64,000 nucleotides of DNA. Source: a bacterium (GTDB lineage: Bacteria; Planctomycetota; UBA1135; UBA2386). Below the pieces are notes generated by a model, which was given only the letters and a program-made list of their open reading frames with translations, ran no database searches and was not told the origin of the DNA. Positions 44,394-53,391 of the stretch are shown piece after piece. The DNA lies in NCBI GenBank assembly GCA_030432695.1, contig JAUILN010000009.1:248001-312000 (forward strand), given 5' to 3'. Made by a program: the position numbers and the translations under genes. Positions within the stretch are counted from its first letter, which is position 1, and every line of letters begins with the position of its first letter.

Positions 44394-47300
44394 CCGGCGG
44401 GGGAGCTGCCAGCGATCCACCGCCCGGCAGCGAGAGTCGTGAGGAGCGGATCCTCGACGCGGTCGCGGACTTCGTGCGACTGCGGGAGAACGGACTGGTC
44501 GATGGCGGTCCGGACGCCGGGAGTGCCGGTGACGCCGAGCGGCTCGAGGCCTTCCTGGCCCGGCAGCCCGAGGATCTGCGGGAAGAGGTCCGCCGGCGGT
44601 GCCGCGCCTTCGGGCGGGTCGACGACTTCCTCGGCACTCCGGCGACCCGGCGCATCGCGGCCTCCGAGCCCGCCGAACCGGGGCGTCGCCTCGGCGACTT
44701 CCGGCTGCTCGAAGAGATCGGTCGGGGCGGCATGGGGGTCGTCTACCTCGCGGTCCAGGAGCCGCTCGGCCGCCGCGTGGCGTTGAAGGTGCTCGCGCCC
44801 GGCTTGGCCTTCTCGGGGCTGCACGAGGAGCGTTTCCGTCGCGAGGCGTCCGCCGCGGCTGCGCTCAGGCATCCCGGCATCGTGCCGATCCACGCCTTCG
44901 GCGAGGCCGACGGCACCCTCTACTTCGCGATGGAGTTCGTGCCGGGGCGCGACCTCGGTCTGGTGATTCGCGAGCTGGCCGCGCAGCGCGACGCCGTCCG
45001 CACCGACGGCCGACGCGAGCGTCGCCGACCGATCGGCCTCCGGCCCGACCTGGCGTGGCCCGCCGAGGTCGCCGAGTTGCTGGCCCAACTCGCGGATGCC
45101 CTGCAGCATGCCCACGAGAAGGGGATCGTCCATCGCGACGTCAAGCCGTCGAACGTCCTGGTGGGTGCCGACGGCAGGGTGCACCTCTGTGACTTCGGCC
45201 TCGCCAAGTCGCTGACTGTGGATCGTGCGATCTCGCGGAGTGGAGACCTGACCGGCACGCCCCACTACATGAGCCCCGAGCAGACGCTCGCGCGCCGTGC
45301 CCCGGTCGATGCCCGCGCCGACGTGTTCGCGCTCGGCGTGATCCTCTACGAACTGCTGACCCTGCGTCGACCGTTCGACGGCGAGGACATCCCGGAGATC
45401 GTCGCCCGGATCTGCTTCCACGAACCGGAGGCGATCGGCGCCCTGCAGCCCGAGGCGCCGCGCGACCTGATCACGATCTGCGAGAAGGCGCTCGAGAAGG
45501 ACCCGCGGCACCGCTTCCAGTCGGCGGGGGAGTTCGCGGCCGATCTGCGGCGGTTCCTGCGGTGGCGACCGATCCATGCCAGACCTGCCGGTCTCGGCCA
45601 TCGCGCCGCCAAGTGGTTGCGCCGCCATCGCAGTGTCGCGCTGGTCGCTGCGACAATCCTGGTGACGTTGTCGGGACTGGGGATCTGGCAGGCGGTGCGC
45701 GACGCCGAGGACGCTGCACACGCGCAGCGTCTGCTCGACCGGGCCGCGACCGCGGCGTCGGCAGGGGATCTCGACCTGGCGGTGCGGCTCGGCCGAGAGG
45801 CCCTGACGACGCGACCCGACGAGGTGCTGCGCCTCTCGGTCGCGACCCTCGAACAGCGTGTCGACTCCGAGCGACGGGAGCGGGCGATGACTCGGGAGCG
45901 GGCGCTGCGGTTGTTCGCGGAGTCGACCAGCTCGCTCGCCACCGACCCGGAGCTCGGCCTGCGCCAGGCGATCGCCGGTGCCGAGCTGTCGCCCGGACCG
46001 GATGCGAAGCGGGCCCTGGTCCGCGCGCTGGGCGCACACGTGCCGTCACGTCGCCTGGTCGGTGGCGAGGGCGAGCTGCAGCGCCGCGCTGCGGTCAGCG
46101 ACGACGGTCGGTTCGCGGTCTCCGTCGGTCTGTCGGGCGCTTGGTTCCACGACCTGACCGCGGCCGGGCGACCTCCGACGCGGATGCCGACCCGCGATCT
46201 GCAGATCGGGCGCGTGCTGGTCGCCGGAAGCCGGGTGCTCCTGCAGGAGGAGTCCGCGGTGAGCGTCTGGGCGATGCCCGGCTTGCAGCTGGAGCGCCGG
46301 CTCGAACTCGACGATCCGGCGCAGGTCGTCGCCCTGGCGCTGCATCCCGGGAGCGGCGGGTTCGCGGTGTTGCAGGTCTCCGGCCGCCTGACCTGGGCGC
46401 GTGAGGATGCGGAGCCGCTGGTGCTCCAGGACGAGCGCCGGACCCCGGTCGACGGCCTGCGGATCGCCGCCGACGGCGAGTCGCTGCTGGTCCAGTCGGT
46501 GCGCGGTCCGGTGCAGGTGTTCGGCGCCGACGGCACCCAACGCGCCGTGCTGTCTGGTGGCCCTGGCGTGCTCTCCGCGGCGCATGTGCAGCTCGGGTCT
46601 GATGGCAGCTCCCTCGTGCGACTTCTCGACCATCGGACGGTCGGCGTGTTCGACACCTCGGATCTCGGCGGCGCGCCGCGGTTCACCTTCGCGCATCCGC
46701 ACCCGGTGCGGGCGCTGGCGCTGGACGCGACCGGTGAGCGAGTGGCGGTCGGCTACGCGGACCGCTCGGTGCGGGTGTGGTCGCTCGTCGACGGCCGGGA
46801 GCTCGCGTTGCTCGGCGGGTTCGATGCTTCGGTGCTGCGCGTCGATCTCGCCGGTGACCTGGTGGCGGTCGCCGATGCCGGTCGCACGCTGCATGTCGTG
46901 GAACTCGAGGCGGGGGTCCGGCGCCTGCGCGTCGATCTCGACGGCCCGATCCGCGATCTCGGGTTCGCCGCAGGGGGTGCCCGGCTGCTGGTGGTCGCCG
47001 GCGGGGCGCGGATCTTCGAGTTCGCCGGTGACCGTCCCGTCTGGACCCGCACCGTCGCCGACAACCATTCGGTCCGCAGCCTCGAGTTCTCCGCCGATGG
47101 GGCGCGACTGCTGACCGCCGGCGAGACCGGCGAAGTCCGACTGTGGCGCAGCGGCGATGGGCTCCCGCTCGGGATACGCCGGGTCAGCGTCGGCGCGCCG
47201 CGGGCGCTCGGCCTGGTCTGGGCCGGGTTCGTCGCCGACGACCGACGGGTGGTCGCCGTCGACCACGAGTGGGTCCGGGTGCTGGACTCCGCCTCCCTCG

Positions 47301-48562
47301 CGGAACTCGGCGCCATCCCGTATCGACGAGCGTTGCGCGGGGTGCCCGTGGCCGCGGCACTCGGTCTGAACCGGAGCGCGGTGTTCCTCGCGTCGGGTCG
47401 CGAAGTCGTCGCCGTCGGCCTCGGTGACTCGCCGCCCTTCGTCGCTCCCGAACCGCGGCGTCTCGCGGAGCCGGGGAGTGGACCCTTCCGGGGGCTGGTC
47501 GGTCGGGCGGCGGGCGAGCAGCTCGCGAGCCTGGGCGAGCGCCAGCTCACCTGGCTGGAAGCCGTGGAAGCGGGGGAGGCGCAGTCGATCGCCCTGCCGG
47601 CGCCGGTATCCCACGCGACTGCCCTGCATCCGAATGGTGATCGACTCGCCTGCGAGCCGGGGGATGCACCCGGGGTGGTCCTCCTCGTCGATCTGACGAG
47701 CGGTGCCGTCGAGCGGCGGATCGAGGTGGGCCGCCACGAGATCACCGCGTTGGCCTTCTCGCCGCGGGGCGAGCGACTGGCGGTCGCGGACCGGTCGGGG
47801 AGTCTGCGGCTCCTGGAGCTGGGCGATTCCTGGACGATCGAGGAACTGGACTCCGCGTCCGGCGGCACGATCACCGACGTCGCGTTCTCGCCGGACGGTT
47901 CGCGGCTGGCCTACTCGTCCGTCGACCGGCGGGTCCGCGTCGTGCCGACCGACCCGCTCGCCGCGGCCGTCCGTCTCGGGCCGCGGCAGCTCACCATCGC
48001 CGAGAAGGAGCGGCTCGGCCTGGCCACCGACTTCGACCGCGAGGTCGGAGCACTGGTCGATGCCGCCTTCGCCGAGCATCCCCTGACCCACGATGCGGCG
48101 CGGGCGCTGCGCGTTCGGCTGGGCGACGACCCGCGCGGCGCGGCAGCGGTCGCCCACGTTCACGAACGCGGCTCGCGTGATGCGCGCGAGTTGGTCGTCG
48201 AGGCCGGGCAGGTCGTCACCGACAGGGCCGCCGCGGGCGACGACCTGCGGCGGGCCCTCGAGTTCGCCCGTGCCGCCGTGCTGCTCGATCCCCAGGTCGC
48301 GGAACACCGGCGCGTCCTCGGCTACGCCTACTACCGCGTCGGCGAGGCGGAGCGAGCGCTCGACGAGCTCCGAGCCGTGCGGCCCACGCCGATCGCCGAG
48401 TACTGGGCATTCCGGCATCTGGCCGCTGCGGCGGTCGACGATGCCGAGGAGGCGCAGCGAAGCAGGGCCGAGCTGCTCCGGGTGCTCGGTCGGGAGGGCG
48501 CAGCACCACCGGTTCGCGGCCAGTGGTTCATCGAGAGCGCTCGGCAGGGCCGCGACGACTGA
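44390..48562 (+). CDS. Transmembrane Ser/Thr protein kinase with WD40-type propeller
   Basis: A 1390-residue protein. The N-terminal helical part (1-100) is followed by a Hanks kinase: GRGGMGVVYL (111-120), Lys133, HRDVKPSNVL (248-257), DFGLAKS (268-274), GTPHYMSPEQ (289-298). A kinase insert rich in Arg lies near 200-220. One membrane span is at about 415-433 (SVALVAATILVTLSGLGIW), then a coiled segment and WD40-like repeats (VRALALDATGERVAVGYADRSV..., ALAFSPRGERLAVADRSGSL) to about 1190, then a TPR-like helical C-terminus. All catalytic motifs are intact. It is translationally coupled to the sigma factor and probably signals to it. Confidence 0.93.
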   Translation: MTGGGAASDPPPGSESREERILDAVADFVRLRENGLVDGGPDAGSAGDAERLEAFLARQPEDLREEVRRRCRAFGRVDDFLGTPATRRIAASEPAEPGRRLGDFRLLEEIGRGGMGVVYLAVQEPLGRRVALKVLAPGLAFSGLHEERFRREASAAAALRHPGIVPIHAFGEADGTLYFAMEFVPGRDLGLVIRELAAQRDAVRTDGRRERRRPIGLRPDLAWPAEVAELLAQLADALQHAHEKGIVHRDVKPSNVLVGADGRVHLCDFGLAKSLTVDRAISRSGDLTGTPHYMSPEQTLARRAPVDARADVFALGVILYELLTLRRPFDGEDIPEIVARICFHEPEAIGALQPEAPRDLITICEKALEKDPRHRFQSAGEFAADLRRFLRWRPIHARPAGLGHRAAKWLRRHRSVALVAATILVTLSGLGIWQAVRDAEDAAHAQRLLDRAATAASAGDLDLAVRLGREALTTRPDEVLRLSVATLEQRVDSERRERAMTRERALRLFAESTSSLATDPELGLRQAIAGAELSPGPDAKRALVRALGAHVPSRRLVGGEGELQRRAAVSDDGRFAVSVGLSGAWFHDLTAAGRPPTRMPTRDLQIGRVLVAGSRVLLQEESAVSVWAMPGLQLERRLELDDPAQVVALALHPGSGGFAVLQVSGRLTWAREDAEPLVLQDERRTPVDGLRIAADGESLLVQSVRGPVQVFGADGTQRAVLSGGPGVLSAAHVQLGSDGSSLVRLLDHRTVGVFDTSDLGGAPRFTFAHPHPVRALALDATGERVAVGYADRSVRVWSLVDGRELALLGGFDASVLRVDLAGDLVAVADAGRTLHVVELEAGVRRLRVDLDGPIRDLGFAAGGARLLVVAGGARIFEFAGDRPVWTRTVADNHSVRSLEFSADGARLLTAGETGEVRLWRSGDGLPLGIRRVSVGAPRALGLVWAGFVADDRRVVAVDHEWVRVLDSASLAELGAIPYRRALRGVPVAAALGLNRSAVFLASGREVVAVGLGDSPPFVAPEPRRLAEPGSGPFRGLVGRAAGEQLASLGERQLTWLEAVEAGEAQSIALPAPVSHATALHPNGDRLACEPGDAPGVVLLVDLTSGAVERRIEVGRHEITALAFSPRGERLAVADRSGSLRLLELGDSWTIEELDSASGGTITDVAFSPDGSRLAYSSVDRRVRVVPTDPLAAAVRLGPRQLTIAEKERLGLATDFDREVGALVDAAFAEHPLTHDAARALRVRLGDDPRGAAAVAHVHERGSRDARELVVEAGQVVTDRAAAGDDLRRALEFARAAVLLDPQVAEHRRVLGYAYYRVGEAERALDELRAVRPTPIAEYWAFRHLAAAAVDDAEEAQRSRAELLRVLGREGAAPPVRGQWFIESARQGRDD

Positions 48563-48619
48563 TCCACAGAATCCGGCTTCTTTCGCGGACGCGGCGGTCG
48601 TCGACGGAACTGACCGGGC

Positions 48620-49279
48620 ATGAACCCGAAGCAGATCGTCCGTCTCGCATCCGTCACCTTCGCGCTGCTCCTGAGCGGTGGCGCGTTCGCCCAGAACACC
48701 GGGACCCTGGCGGGTCGGGTGCTCGATGCCGTCTCCGGTCAGCCGATCCAGGCCGCCTTGGTCTCGGTGGCGGGAGGAGCGTTCCAGCACACCGACGCGG
48801 CAGGCGACTACTCCTTCGCGCAGCAGCCGTGGAATCCCCGCACCTACGTGGTGGCCACCGCACCGGGCTACCGGCCCGAGTACCGCGCCTACGCGATGCA
48901 GGTCGGTCAGACCACGGTACGCGACTTCGATCTGCAGCCGATGGCGATGCCGCGACTGGACGTGACCACCTACCCGGCCGCCGGTGGAACGGTGACCCTC
49001 ACGGTCCAGGGCGATCCCGGCTCCCCGGTGCTGCTCGTCTTGTCCAACCGCGCCTCGGTGCCACCCATCGACCTCACGGCGCTCGGTGTCGGCCATGTAT
49101 GGGTGGCTCCCGGGCGTGGCCTGCTGGATGCGGACCTCGGCGTGGTGCCCGCCACGGGGGTCTTCACGATCGATCTGCCGGCTCCCGGCGCCCCCGGTTG
49201 GGTCGGTCACCTGCAGTGCATCGTGCTCGAGGGCGGGGCCTGGCGGCTGTCGAACGGTGCCGCGGTCGAGACCCGCTGA
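48620..49279 (+). CDS. Secreted carboxypeptidase-regulatory-like domain protein
   Basis: A 219-residue protein. A signal peptide (ASVTFALLLSGGAFAQ) is followed by a CarboxypepD_reg-like beta-sandwich (TGTLAGRVLDAVSGQPIQAA...YRPEYRAYAMQVGQTTVRDFDLQPM). Then comes the C-terminal module shared with other secreted proteins here (GGTVTLTVQGDPGSPVLLVL..., ending LSNGAAVETR). It lies 57 bases after the kinase gene on the same strand and could be part of its transcript. No catalytic function is expected. Confidence 0.7.
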   Translation: MNPKQIVRLASVTFALLLSGGAFAQNTGTLAGRVLDAVSGQPIQAALVSVAGGAFQHTDAAGDYSFAQQPWNPRTYVVATAPGYRPEYRAYAMQVGQTTVRDFDLQPMAMPRLDVTTYPAAGGTVTLTVQGDPGSPVLLVLSNRASVPPIDLTALGVGHVWVAPGRGLLDADLGVVPATGVFTIDLPAPGAPGWVGHLQCIVLEGGAWRLSNGAAVETR

Positions 49280-49306
49280 TCGGCCGACTTCCGATCGGCG
49301 ATGACG

Positions 49307-50425
49307 TCAGCTCGAGGTCGTCAGCCGGTCGCGCAAGCGCATCCAGGGCTGTTCCCAGGCCACGTAGACCAACGACGCCAGGGCGAACGCTCCGCCGGCG
49401 TAGACGAATAGATAGGCGTCGTGCCTCGACGTCGGATCGTCGTGTCGCACCGGCAGCACGTAGCGGTTGAGCAGGGCGATGGCCGGCATGTGGCAGAGAT
49501 ACAGGGCGTACGAGGTCTTGCTGATCCAGGTGACGAGGGCATGGAACGGCGTGGTCTCGGTGGTGCGCAGGTTGTCCATGAACGGCAGCCACAGCGCACA
49601 GCAGACCGAGATGATCGGGAAGAACAGGGTCTGCAGCAGCGCCGATCCATGGAACCACGCCGGGAACGCGTAGAACGTGCAGAACACGAACACCACGTAC
49701 GGCAGCAGCAGGAAGTGCCGGTAGCGCGTGAGGAGGCGCCAGAGCGAGGTGTGGCCGTCCTTGATGTAGACCATCAGGACGCCGTACATCATCGAGTCCA
49801 GCCGCATCAACGTGACCTGGCGGATCTCGGCGTCGAATCGCAGCCACTCGGCCATCGGCAACTGCCGGTAACGGAGGACTGCCGGGACCACCAGGAAGAC
49901 GGCCATTCCGAGGAGCAGCGCGAGTCGGGGGCGCGTCTTCAGTCGGAGCAGGAAGAACAGCGTGATCGGGAAGAGCAGGTAGAAGAACTCTTCGATCGTC
50001 AGGCTCCACGAGACCGCGAAGAAGCCGTTCTGTGGCGTGGCGAAGTTCTGCAGGAACAGGAAGTAGAGCCACGCCGGCTCCAAGGGGGCGTGCCAGAGCC
50101 CGAGGCCATAGAGGCCGAACCCGACCAGCAGGAACAGGTAGTAGTTCGGCAGGGTCCGGAACCAGCGCCGTACCCAGAAGTTCCACATCCCTGCGAGGGT
50201 GCCGAGTCGACCCTCGCGCGCGACGCGCAGCAGGATCCCGCCGATGAGGAAGCCGCTGAGCACGAAGAACAGCTCGACGCCGAACAGCGCGTTCGCGAGG
50301 TGGTTCATGCCCCACACCGTTCCCGGCGGCATCTGGCCGAGGCAGTGACCGTAGAGGACCGTGAGGATCGCGATCGATCGCATCACGTCGAGTCCGAAGA
50401 CGCGGCCAGTCGTGCTTCCGGTCAT
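49307..50425 (-). CDS. Acyltransferase 3 (OafA/YrhL-like) membrane protein
   Basis: A 372-residue protein with about ten membrane spans. VFGLDVMRSIAILTVLYGH gives the conserved Arg and His of the family; ELFFVLSGFLIGGILL and WVRRWFRTLPNYY follow. Family members acetylate or succinylate surface sugars. The donor and acceptor are unknown. It converges with the preceding secreted-protein gene (27 bases between stops, containing a small GATCGG/CCGATC hairpin). Confidence 0.9.
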   Translation of the reverse strand: MTGSTTGRVFGLDVMRSIAILTVLYGHCLGQMPPGTVWGMNHLANALFGVELFFVLSGFLIGGILLRVAREGRLGTLAGMWNFWVRRWFRTLPNYYLFLLVGFGLYGLGLWHAPLEPAWLYFLFLQNFATPQNGFFAVSWSLTIEEFFYLLFPITLFFLLRLKTRPRLALLLGMAVFLVVPAVLRYRQLPMAEWLRFDAEIRQVTLMRLDSMMYGVLMVYIKDGHTSLWRLLTRYRHFLLLPYVVFVFCTFYAFPAWFHGSALLQTLFFPIISVCCALWLPFMDNLRTTETTPFHALVTWISKTSYALYLCHMPAIALLNRYVLPVRHDDPTSRHDAYLFVYAGGAFALASLVYVAWEQPWMRLRDRLTTSS

Positions 50426-50481
50426 GCGCTGGCCGGAATGCTACGCGGGCACCCGGGGAGCACAAGCGCGCGTCCGGACCA

Positions 50482-51066
50482 CTAGAGCAACCAGACCGAC
50501 ATCCCGACCACCGCCGCGCACGTCAGGTAGCCGAGCAGTGCCAGCAGGCCGCTGCGGAGGGTCAAGGCCAGCCCGAACAGCGTCACTGCGATGCCCGGCG
50601 GCGCGACTCCCATCGGCACCAGGGCGAGCGGCCACATCGACAGGCCCAGGAGTGCGCAGGTCGACGCGAGGACGTAGGAGCCGGGTGCTCGGACCAGGAA
50701 GCTCCACCGTGCCTGCAGATGGCGGTCGAGCCAGCGTGCCGCGGGGCGGGTCTTGTCGACGGCCCGCTGCAGCCGATCGGCAGGCACCTCCAAATCCTCG
50801 ACCCGCTCCGGCAGCCAGGGACGATCGCTGCGCACCATCATCTGGATCGCGACGAACGTGATGACGGCGCCCATCGCCAGCGACATGCCGGGGATCGCTC
50901 CCACCGGCGAGACCGCGAGCAGGCCGGGAACCAGCAGCAGGGGCCCGTGGGCCTGGCCTCGGAAGTGGGCGAGCAGGTCGCCGACCGTGGTGCTGTCGTC
51001 CTCGCCCTCGGGAGCGAGGCGTTCGAGGACTTCCGTGAGTTCCAGGGTCTGGGAGTCGGTGCTCAA
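50482..51066 (-). CDS. exoD: ExoD family membrane protein
   Basis: A 194-residue protein. VGDLLAHFRGQAHGPLLLVP and LLAVSPVGAIPGMSLAMGAVI are the ExoD signature, and the rest provides about four further membrane segments ending GLALTLRSGLLALLGYL and a C-terminal anchor. ExoD was linked to exopolysaccharide production in rhizobia; the biochemical role is not established. It lies 15 bases after the TrkA-C gene on the same strand. Confidence 0.87.
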   Translation of the reverse strand: MSTDSQTLELTEVLERLAPEGEDDSTTVGDLLAHFRGQAHGPLLLVPGLLAVSPVGAIPGMSLAMGAVITFVAIQMMVRSDRPWLPERVEDLEVPADRLQRAVDKTRPAARWLDRHLQARWSFLVRAPGSYVLASTCALLGLSMWPLALVPMGVAPPGIAVTLFGLALTLRSGLLALLGYLTCAAVVGMSVWLL

Positions 51067-51081
51067 GGTCGATGCTCCGGA

Positions 51082-51870
51082 TCAGTCGTTCGGTGTCGTG
51101 GTTCGCGACGCGCGGTCGGCGCACTCCTCGTCCTCGGCGATCCGCTGTTGCTGCGCGCAGGCCTGGCGGTGTTCCTCCTCGCCTCGGAGTCCGCGGTCGC
51201 GCTCGTCGAGCGCCTGCTGTGCTGCGGCCCGACCGTAGAGGTGGACGATGCTGCCGGTGGTGATCTCGCTGTCACCGTCGGGGACGCCGAGGTAGGTGCC
51301 GTCGGGGCGTTCGATGCCGAGCACCACCAGGCCCTCGTCGCGGAGTCGCAGTTCGCCCAGTCGACGGCCGGCCATCCAGCTGTCGTCCTCGATATGGAGG
51401 TCGACGAGCTGGTAGTCACCGCGCAGGCGGAGGACCGCGCTGTAGTCGCGGACATCGACGTCGGTGTAGCGCCGCAGCGCCCAGTCGATCGCCAGGCTGA
51501 GCCGGCGGTCGATCCAGCGGCTCTGGTAGAGCAGGACCAGGACCACAAGCCCACCGAGGAGCAGCGCCATGGCCCAGGGGTTGGGACCTTCGCCGTCGGT
51601 GCCGACCAGCGAGAGGATCAGCGTCGAGGCGGCGGTCACCACGCCGGCGTTGCCGAGCAGCATCAGCAGCTGGATGATTCGTCGGCGCACGGGATGGCGG
51701 ACCACCCGCTCGGACTCCTCGGTGGTGAAACCGGCACCGGTGAATGCGGAGCGCGCCTGGAAGCGGGCGCTCTGTTCCGAGAGTCCGGTGTGGGTCAGCG
51801 CGACGCTGGCGATCCGGGTCACCAGCAGTGACAGGCCGACGACGACCAGCAGCGAGAGGACGGCGATCAT
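51082..51870 (-). CDS. Membrane protein with TrkA-C/RCK-type regulatory domain
   Basis: A 262-residue protein. Three hydrophobic spans (about 3-20, 66-87, 97-113) surround a basic loop (RVVRHPVRRRIIQLLML) and SARSAFTGAGFTTEESE-like sequence reminiscent of Trk/Ktr pore fragments. Residues about 140-215 resemble a TrkA-C domain (YQLVDLHIEDDSWMAGRRLGELRLRDEGLVVLGIER...GSIVHLYG). The C-tail is Gln/Glu-rich and hydrophilic. It may gate ion transport in response to a small ligand, but it lacks a complete pore, so the transport role is uncertain. Confidence 0.72.
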   Translation of the reverse strand: MIAVLSLLVVVGLSLLVTRIASVALTHTGLSEQSARFQARSAFTGAGFTTEESERVVRHPVRRRIIQLLMLLGNAGVVTAASTLILSLVGTDGEGPNPWAMALLLGGLVVLVLLYQSRWIDRRLSLAIDWALRRYTDVDVRDYSAVLRLRGDYQLVDLHIEDDSWMAGRRLGELRLRDEGLVVLGIERPDGTYLGVPDGDSEITTGSIVHLYGRAAAQQALDERDRGLRGEEEHRQACAQQQRIAEDEECADRASRTTTPND

Positions 51871-52132
51871 GCACCGTAGCGCGGTGCAAGAGCGGTGCCC
51901 GGGACGCCATCCGTCGTCGCACCCGCAGGCTGCGAGCGTCGCGTCGCGGAACCCGCCGGCGCGATCGGAGATCGTTTCGCCGATCGGAGCCGGTGGGGCC
52001 TGTCGACCGGCGATGCAGATCGCGGCGACCTGAGCCGAGTTCGTAGGCTCGACGCGGCCGCGCTGACCGCGTTGTCTGGATCGACTCCCCCGAGAACCAG
52101 CGCTGGGCGCGCAGCTTCTCGGAACTGGTCGA

Positions 52133-53308
52133 TCAGTGCGAGCCGATCAGCCAGCGCAGACCGTTGCTCGGCACCACGCCGAGTTGGTTGGCGCTGAAGT
52201 CCGAGACCGCGGATTGCAGGTAGAGGCTCGCTCCCACCAGGTTGGCCATGTTGGGGATCGTCAGAGCGTGCTGGCCGACACCGCCTTGGGGGACCCAGGT
52301 CGTGCTGGCCGTGTAGACCGCGTAGATGTGACAGCCCGGCGCCCCGATGTTGGTGAGATCCACGCCGGGCAGGAGTGGCGCGATGCCGACGATGAGTACG
52401 CCGGCGTTGGCGTTGGCCGACAGGTTGATGGTCTCGGCGGTCGCGGTCGTGCCCACCACCGGGCGGTCGAGGCTGCGCAGCTCCGCGGAGGAGTTGCTGC
52501 AAGGGCTGCCGTAGACGTCGCCGCGCGCGAGGCCGCTGCCGATCAGGATGTTGTCGAGCGCGTAGGTCGCGCCCTCGAAGTGCAGCCAGATCGCGTTCCA
52601 CAGCGAGGCGTCGCGGGCGTCCATCGAGCCGGGCGACAGGTTCAGCGGCGTGCCCTGCAGGTCGCTGACGTCGGTGAAGCGCGTGTCGCCGGCGGTGATG
52701 TTCTTCACCGACACGTAGCCGAGGCCGCTGCCCGACGCGGCGCTGAAGTCCATGCCGACCCGGACGCGTACCCAGTTGCCACCGGCGATTCCCAAGGGTC
52801 CGAGCTGCGCGGTCGTGAACGTTCCATCGGCCGCGTGAAGGCGCAGCTGGACGTTGGCCTGGGTGCCGATGGTGAAGTACACGCCGCGCTCTCCGGCCTC
52901 GCTGCCGCGCACTCGGCCATTGGCGTTGGTGTCGTAGGCGAGTCCGAAGCTGCCGCCCCAGAAGCCGACCTGCACGTCGGCCTCGAAGAACGCCGAGTTC
53001 TCGTTGCCGAAGAACGAGCCGAACGACCAGTTCGAGTCGTTGATCCGCGAGGCGTCACAGCCGTAACCCGGGCCGACCTCCTGGAAGCGGAGGCACTGGG
53101 TCATGTCGTGGCTGAGCGTCGCGGTGACGCCGCAGCGGTTGGCGGCGCGGAAGGTCTCCTCGCTCCAGCCGTCCTGCTGGTCGAGCAGGGTGTAGGGGTG
53201 GGCGTCGGAGCCCATCAGGCCGTTGAAGTCGTAGCCGGCCTGGGCCGTGAGCGTGGTCGGTGCCGAGAGCGCGGTGCCGAGCGCACAGAGAATGAGAAGG
53301 CGTTGCAT
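52133..53308 (-). CDS. Secreted protein of unknown function with shared C-terminal module
   Basis: A 391-residue protein. A signal peptide (LLILCALGTALSAPTTLTAQ) is followed by GYDFNGLMGSDAHPYTLLDQ and a beta-rich domain with paired Cys (NRCGVTATLSHDMTQCLRF, GPGYGCDASRI), resembling a carbohydrate-binding or lectin-like sandwich. The last 100 residues, ending NGLRWLIGSH, match the recurrent C-terminal beta-sandwich. Function unknown; it is probably extracellular. Confidence 0.6.
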   Translation of the reverse strand: MQRLLILCALGTALSAPTTLTAQAGYDFNGLMGSDAHPYTLLDQQDGWSEETFRAANRCGVTATLSHDMTQCLRFQEVGPGYGCDASRINDSNWSFGSFFGNENSAFFEADVQVGFWGGSFGLAYDTNANGRVRGSEAGERGVYFTIGTQANVQLRLHAADGTFTTAQLGPLGIAGGNWVRVRVGMDFSAASGSGLGYVSVKNITAGDTRFTDVSDLQGTPLNLSPGSMDARDASLWNAIWLHFEGATYALDNILIGSGLARGDVYGSPCSNSSAELRSLDRPVVGTTATAETINLSANANAGVLIVGIAPLLPGVDLTNIGAPGCHIYAVYTASTTWVPQGGVGQHALTIPNMANLVGASLYLQSAVSDFSANQLGVVPSNGLRWLIGSH

Positions 53309-53391
53309 GGTGAGTCCTCCGGGGAACGGTTGGACCCACGAGCGTAGCGCTCGACGACTGGATGTGGCGCCCTCTCGAGGTGGCGTCGGGC

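Noticed and set aside
46046..49210. Open frame of 1054 codons on the - strand
   Set aside because: Antisense to the WD40 part of the kinase; no signal, domain or sensible start.
49280..49306. GATCGG/CCGATC hairpin as an intrinsic terminator
   Set aside because: Only six base pairs and no T run; insufficient to call.
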